From: Perognathus longimembris pacificus
Taxonomy: Eukaryota > Chordata > Mammalia > Rodentia > Heteromyidae
DNA length: 64,000 bases
Direction of reading: 5' to 3'
NCBI RefSeq assembly: GCF_023159225.1
Contig: NC_063176.1
Location: forward strand, 6,584,963-6,648,962
The notes beneath the pieces are model-generated. The model made no database searches. It had not been told where the DNA came from and worked only from the letters and a program-made list of their open reading frames with translations. Positions 59,965-64,000 of the stretch are shown piece by piece. Position 1 is the stretch's first letter, and the number at the start of each line of letters is the position of its first letter. Made by a program: the position numbers and the translations under genes.

Positions 59965-59995
<31 letters not shown>
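59965..59995. repeat. (CA)n microsatellite
   Basis: About 15 AC units. Confidence 0.97.
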
Positions 59996-59997
<2 letters not shown>

Positions 59998-60579
59998 CTT
60001 ATGCTTCTGAATGCTGTAACACTGGGCTACAAAAGTAGAGATATTCACGTAGGTTTTGGGCACATACTGCGCACTCCCAAGCAAACTAGAATCTGTATCC
60101 ACAGATAGGCCTCTTTACACTGACAGGACTGACTGGCTGAAAATGAAATCAGGGCCACACCTGTTGCTTCAGCTCAATTTAAGCTAGAACTGTGGCCATC
60201 ATGAAAGGTTTCCAAGAAATGAAACAGCTGTTCTTTCCAATCCACAATTTCAAAGTTGAAAACCGCTCCAAATTGCCACACTGTTGATCTGAGGACTAGG
60301 AAGTGATTCCTATGTCCTGGAGATCTTGAGCTGTCAAATGCTGGAAGAAGAAGGCGTGCAGGCTTCACGAGTCTATGCTTTCAAATGACTGTGACTGCAA
60401 AAAGGGTCATGCAGAACAGAGGTCCTCTTCAGCCATGGTATGGATTTTAACCACATCCATGTGTCCTACAGAGAGCACTTCTCATTCCTCAGCCACATCT
60501 CCCAGGGATGTTAATCTCATGGTTGAAAGGATAAAAGCTATGCAAAAATGATCGCTAACTTGTTTTCACATGCCGGTGA

Positions 60580-60581
<2 letters not shown>

Positions 60582-60616
<35 letters not shown>
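60582..60616. repeat. (GT)n microsatellite
   Basis: About 17 GT units. Confidence 0.97.
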
Positions 60617-60619
<3 letters not shown>

Positions 60620-60671
60620 CCAAGCCTGCAAAAATATCCAAGATCCTAACAATAAAATGTCTTGAGCTGGT

Positions 60672-60672
<1 letters not shown>

Positions 60673-60724
<52 letters not shown>
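60673..60724. repeat. (GATA)n microsatellite
   Basis: About 13 uninterrupted GATA units, only 56 bases after a GT repeat. Confidence 0.97.
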
Positions 60725-61030
60725 CCAAGAGACTTCATTTCCAAAATAATCAGAAAAGGCTGGCCTGGATCATATTGAACAGTGCCCAGCAGCCAAATTC
60801 AGCAAGTACTAGGACCTGAGTCAAACCCCAGTACTTGTCTCAGCCTCATAATTAAAGTTGTTTCCCTTTCTCGACACCTGTGATTTATCCTCAGTGGCTT
60901 TCACAAACAGGAATTGATTTATGGCTACTGGCTTGGCCTGTTCTCTAATTAGCCATGCTCCATGAATCCATGAAGTTGAAAATTATTTACCTTGGACAGG
61001 CTAGAAAGAGTAGGAATCCTATTTCCACTT
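60725..61030. other. Unique DNA, possible decayed SINE at its left
   Basis: GGCTGGCCTGGATCATATTG and CCTGAGTCAAACCCCAGTAC near 60759-60832 hint at a decayed B1/ID copy but are too diverged to call. The stretch 59706-60581 also shows no gene. Confidence 0.35.
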
Positions 61031-61033
61031 AAG

Positions 61034-61155
61034 CACCAAAAAAGCCAGAGAAGGAGCTATGATTCAATTGGTAGAACAAACTCTAGTCGTGAGCACAAAA
61101 ACTCAAGGACAGTGCCGAGCCTCTGACTTCCAGCCCCAAGACTGGCACAAAAGAA
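61034..61155 (+). mobile_element. ID-like SINE right half
   Basis: AAGCCAGAGAAGGAGCTATG, CAATTGGTAGAACAAACTC, GAGCACAAAAACTCAAGGAC, CTTCCAGCCCCAAGACTGGC; the left half is not recognisable. Confidence 0.65.
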
Positions 61156-61197
61156 AATGTATTTAGAGCAGAGAATCACGAACAGATCCTTGTTCCT

Positions 61198-61243
61198 GCT
61201 AAATGAGCACTCTTACCACTGAGGTACAGCAGCAAGCTCCTAC
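61198..61243 (-). mobile_element. ID-type tRNA-derived fragment (minus)
   Basis: TGAGCACTCTTACCACTGAG followed by GTACAGCAGCAAGCTCC is the reverse of an ID A-box region (GCTTGC...CTCAGTGGTAAGAGTGCTC). Confidence 0.45.
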
Positions 61244-61860
61244 TTTATTTTTAAGAAATGTTGCTGAATACATTGTCATTCTAATGCTAGTGAAATGATT
61301 TTTGAGAAATTAAATGCACTTTTTTTAGATCTTTATGCTTTATGAATACACTGCCATGTAAATAACTATATTTGAACATATTTCCCTTTCCATGGTGTCA
61401 GAATTAGAGAAAATAACTTCAACCACTCATATAACTCCTTATTTTGGCCTTTCTCCTAGTTTTCCTGATTTCTTTCATCCTGATTTTTTTTTAATCTTTT
61501 CTGTGTAGTGATTAATTATGTTATCCGTTTCACAATCAGAAACCATGGACTGACTTACAAATTTCTCTTAAATTTAAGAGCTTAAAGACCCCCAAAGGAA
61601 ATAAATTATGTATTGTCAACCACAGAAGTTAAAAAAAAACCAGAGAATAATAGTTTATTTACTGCATGATAGAAAAGAACCTATAGCTTAAATCAGATGT
61701 GCAAAGTAACATTATCTAGATTTAGCTCTTTTAGTTCCACTAGGAATTTTCCATTTTTTCCTAATTACTTTAGTCTGAAAAAATGTATATTTCCCACCTA
61801 TCTTTTCCCTATTCTAATTTCCAGCTCTTATTTTCCTTTTGTTTATAACTTTTCCTTAAA
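61244..61860. other. Unique AT-rich DNA
   Basis: Nothing recognised; ends in an A run before an L1 3' end. Confidence 0.5.
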
Positions 61861-61875
61861 AAAAAAAAAAAAACC

Positions 61876-62110
61876 TATGGGAATACCAAAATCGAGAGAC
61901 ACAGGATAAAAAGACAAACGACTCCAAAAGCAATACTTGCAAAACTGTTTGATGTAAACCAACTGAACAACTCATGGGGGGAGAGGGAAGGGGGGAGGGG
62001 AAGGGGGGAATGAGGGAGGAGGTAACAGTTCAAGAAATGTACCCAATGCCTAACGTATGAAACTGTAACCTCTCTGTACATCACTTTGACAATAAATAAG
62101 AAAAAAAATG
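61876..62110 (+). mobile_element. L1 3'UTR end
   Basis: GGGAATACCAAAATCGAGAG, a G-rich tract (61976-62022), CAAGAAATGTACCCAATGCC, GAAACTGTAACCTCTCTG and CACTTTGACAATAAATAAG with an A tail. An A run precedes it, so the target-site duplication is obscured by A-rich sequence. Confidence 0.9.
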
Positions 62111-62184
62111 TTCAAAAGAAAAAAATACTTATGTCTTTCAATTAAAACAAACAAAAAATTCAGTTTTCTTTAGGCGCTGAGGTG

Positions 62185-62186
<2 letters not shown>

Positions 62187-62229
<43 letters not shown>
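62187..62229. repeat. (CA)n microsatellite
   Basis: About 21 CA units. Confidence 0.97.
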
Positions 62230-62233
<4 letters not shown>

Positions 62234-62907
62234 CCCTTTAGAAACCACAGACTTTTATGAGTATAATACCCATAGCATAAAAATATACTTGTTGGATATT
62301 TAACTGTACTCTTTATCATGAATCACAGTAGTGCTTCCAGCTTGAGGTTCTGATGTCCCGCTTCAACTAGGCTAATTGCTATTTCAGACTTCTACCTTCA
62401 GACGGTGCAGTAAGGAGCATTGCCTTTGCTCTTTGAAATTCAGTTTGCATAAATCTTTTCTGCCCTCTTCCCCACACTGAGGTTACAAATAGAATTCTTT
62501 CAGCAAGTTGTCCCCATCGCTAGCTCAGATTACATTTTAGACTGAGAAATTCCCAGGCACATTGTTTTTCAAAACAAATATAATTAAATTTATTTGGCTT
62601 GTATAATTAGGGTTGTAATATGGGGAAATACACATTTAGATAATCTTGAAAATTTGCTTCTAAAGTTGAAACCTTGAAGGTTAGAAACTACACCACTGGT
62701 TCATCACGCATTGAGATTGTCACTGTCATAATCTCATTTACCAAAAATAATAAAAATAATAAAAATCTCAAGAGGCTTTGTTGGTCCATTTTCACTAGTG
62801 AACAAAAAGTCTGTCTCTTTTATCCTCTCCATTAATTCTGTCTCCTCCCCTAATATTTAGACAGGACCCATTCACATCTGTGCCGTTCTTTTCCTTTTTT
62901 TCTTTCT
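62230..62907. other. Unique DNA
   Basis: Nothing recognised apart from an (AAT)n-like run at 62745-62768. Confidence 0.5.
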
Positions 62908-63100
62908 TTGGCCAGTCCTGGGGCTTGAACTCAGCGTCTCGGCACCGTCCCTGAGCTGCTTTTGCTCAAGGCTAGCACTCTGTCACTTGAGCCACTGTGA
63001 CCCTTCTAGCTTTCTTGGTTTATGTGATACTGAGGAATCGAACCCAGGGCTTCATGTATGCTAGACGAGCACTCTACCACTAAGCCACATTCCCAGCTGT
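62908..63100 (-). mobile_element. ID-ID dimeric SINE (minus)
   Basis: GGCCAGTCCTGGGGCTTGAA, CTCAAGGCTAGCACTCTGTC, GAATCGAACCCAGGGCTTCA (reversed B box), ACCACTAAGCCACATTCCCA and CAGCTG end. Moderately diverged. Confidence 0.9.
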
Positions 63101-63171
63101 CATTCATTTTTAAATCACATGTTTCATCACGATGCTCTATTCAGATTGAGCCCCCCCCCCAGCTCAGTCTC

Positions 63172-63710
63172 TGTTGGGGTCCTTCGCCCCCAGTGCTCTC
63201 CTGGCCAGCGGGAGAGGCGGGGAAGCGCGCCCCGAATGAGGCAAGCCAAGAAAAGGTGAAAGGTGGACGAATCCCCGCACCCAGCCCCCCTTCGTCAGAG
63301 GACAATCAGACAGACAGCCCGGGAGAAAGGTCTCGCAATCTCGGTTTATTTGGGAGGAGTCACACTCTTAAAAGGGTCAGAGAGCGGCAGGAAGGGGAGG
63401 GGCGTAGCGCACCTAGCTAGGGACTGTGAGGGGCGGCCTGAGCTGTCCATCAAGGGTGGAGGGCCGAGCGACCAATCCTAAGAGGCGGCCTAATTCTATG
63501 TCACAACCCAGAGAACCGCCTCCAGGTTCACCACCAGGCGCCATCTTGGCCACACGTGGTCCTAAGGCTGGGAGGCGGGGCCAGCTAGAACCGCCTTTCC
63601 GGTTCCGCAAAACCCAGAAGGTAGGCGTGGCTAACAGCCAGTGGCTCCAGGGCTGGGAAAACAGGTGGGGCCAGCTGTTTACCTCTTAATGATGCAAGGC
63701 GCGCCCCACA
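63172..63710 (-). mobile_element. Retroviral LTR (ERVK/IAP-like), probable 3' LTR
   Basis: On the minus strand it starts TGTGGGGCGCGCCTTGCATC at 63710 and ends GGACCCCAACA at 63172, about 539 bases with TG...CA ends. Promoter-like signals in order: YY1-type CAAGATGGCGCC near 63550-63539, several GC boxes, an ATTGG box near 63475, TATA-like CTTTTAAG near 63373, and AATAAA at 63350-63345 just after it. The GC-rich, CpG-bearing composition contrasts with the flanks. A polypurine tract abuts its start. Class is judged from layout only; a solo LTR flanked by TCTC on both sides is the alternative. Confidence 0.75.
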
Positions 63711-63722
63711 TCTCCCTTTTCT
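63711..63722 (-). other. Polypurine tract next to the LTR
   Basis: The minus strand reads AGAAAAGGGAGA directly before the LTR's TG, the expected site for plus-strand priming in retroviral reverse transcription. Confidence 0.55.
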
Positions 63723-63868
63723 CATCCTCTCTGCCCATGACGATCCACAAGGTTTATTCTCATCTTCGTTAAAGGATGAATTGTACTTCGGTATTGTTCA
63801 TCTTCTCAGGTGATTTTTCTCTTTTCCCACCCCCGAAACCCCTCACACATTCCCACATCTACATGCAT

Positions 63869-63870
<2 letters not shown>
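63723..63870. other. Possible internal end of an endogenous retrovirus
   Basis: If the LTR is a 3' LTR, this would be the sequence upstream of it on the minus strand. No coding motif is recognisable, so its retroviral origin is inference. Confidence 0.3.
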
Positions 63871-63910
<40 letters not shown>

Positions 63911-63923
63911 CACACACACACAC
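63871..63923. repeat. Compound (TC)n(CA)n microsatellite
   Basis: (TC)19 followed by about eight CA units. Bases 63924-64000 show nothing recognisable. Confidence 0.97.
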
Positions 63924-64000
63924 CATCTCCAGTTCCATTAATTTTCCAGCAAAATATATGCTTTTATTCTTGTTGAATGACTGAATGATGGCTCCGCTGT

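Noticed and set aside
59386..59996. Minus frames up to 163 codons
   Set aside because: They run across a reversed L1 3'UTR purine tract and a CA repeat.
63058..63689. Several frames at the right end, up to 120 codons
   Set aside because: They cover the CpG-bearing LTR; GC-rich LTRs often lack stops. No domain is visible.

Overview
The window is 64 kb of mammalian nuclear DNA, almost certainly from a rodent. It is AT-rich, contains no prokaryote-style gene layout, and is dominated by interspersed repeats. Two SINE types recur. One is a dimer of two tRNA-derived ID-like units. The other has a B1-like (7SL-derived) head joined to the same ID-like tail. Dimeric ID-like and B1/ID SINEs are typical of geomyoid rodents (kangaroo rats, pocket mice, gophers), so I infer Castorimorpha/Geomyoidea; this assignment is from memory of the families and was not searched. 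Many L1 3' ends share a 3'UTR with a G-rich purine tract and the end motif 'TTTGATAATAAA'.

No complete protein-coding gene is present. The only candidate for a functional coding segment is at the left edge. There a plausible splice acceptor at 1395-1396 precedes a 28-codon acidic reading frame ending at 1483, followed by about 660 bases of UTR-like sequence with AATAAA signals at 1483, 1767 and 2141. The gene is not recognised and the call is tentative.

Layout: 1-2165 candidate last exon and 3'UTR; 2.6-9.6 kb SINEs, old L1 ends and pyrimidine tracts; 9.6-13.7 kb mostly unique AT-rich DNA; 13.7-16.9 kb a rearranged L1 with an inverted piece and a 92-base filler; 16.9-24 kb mostly unique DNA with a possible conserved element (19.6-20.1 kb) and a tandem pair of ID SINEs (21.9-22.3 kb); 24.1-25.2 kb a young L1 end, nested SINEs and a 360-base purine tract; 25.2-36.5 kb unique DNA with scattered SINEs and a MIR; 36.5-38 kb a GC-richer unclassified block and an MLT2-like LTR; 41.1-45.5 kb two L1 segments; 45.7-57.9 kb unique DNA with old repeats; 57.9-59.7 kb a three-part retrocopy (pinin mRNA, ID SINE 5' end, L1 3' end); 59.7-63.1 kb microsatellites and SINEs; 63.17-63.71 kb a minus-strand retroviral 3' LTR with an adjacent polypurine tract.

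The most unusual objects are the pinin/ID/L1 chimera, whose segment order fits serial template switching during L1 reverse transcription, and the rearranged L1 at 15.2-16.9 kb, where a copy of sequence from 12.6 kb sits between the inverted and direct L1 parts. Nothing here looks like a new gene system; the interest lies in retrotransposition by-products.
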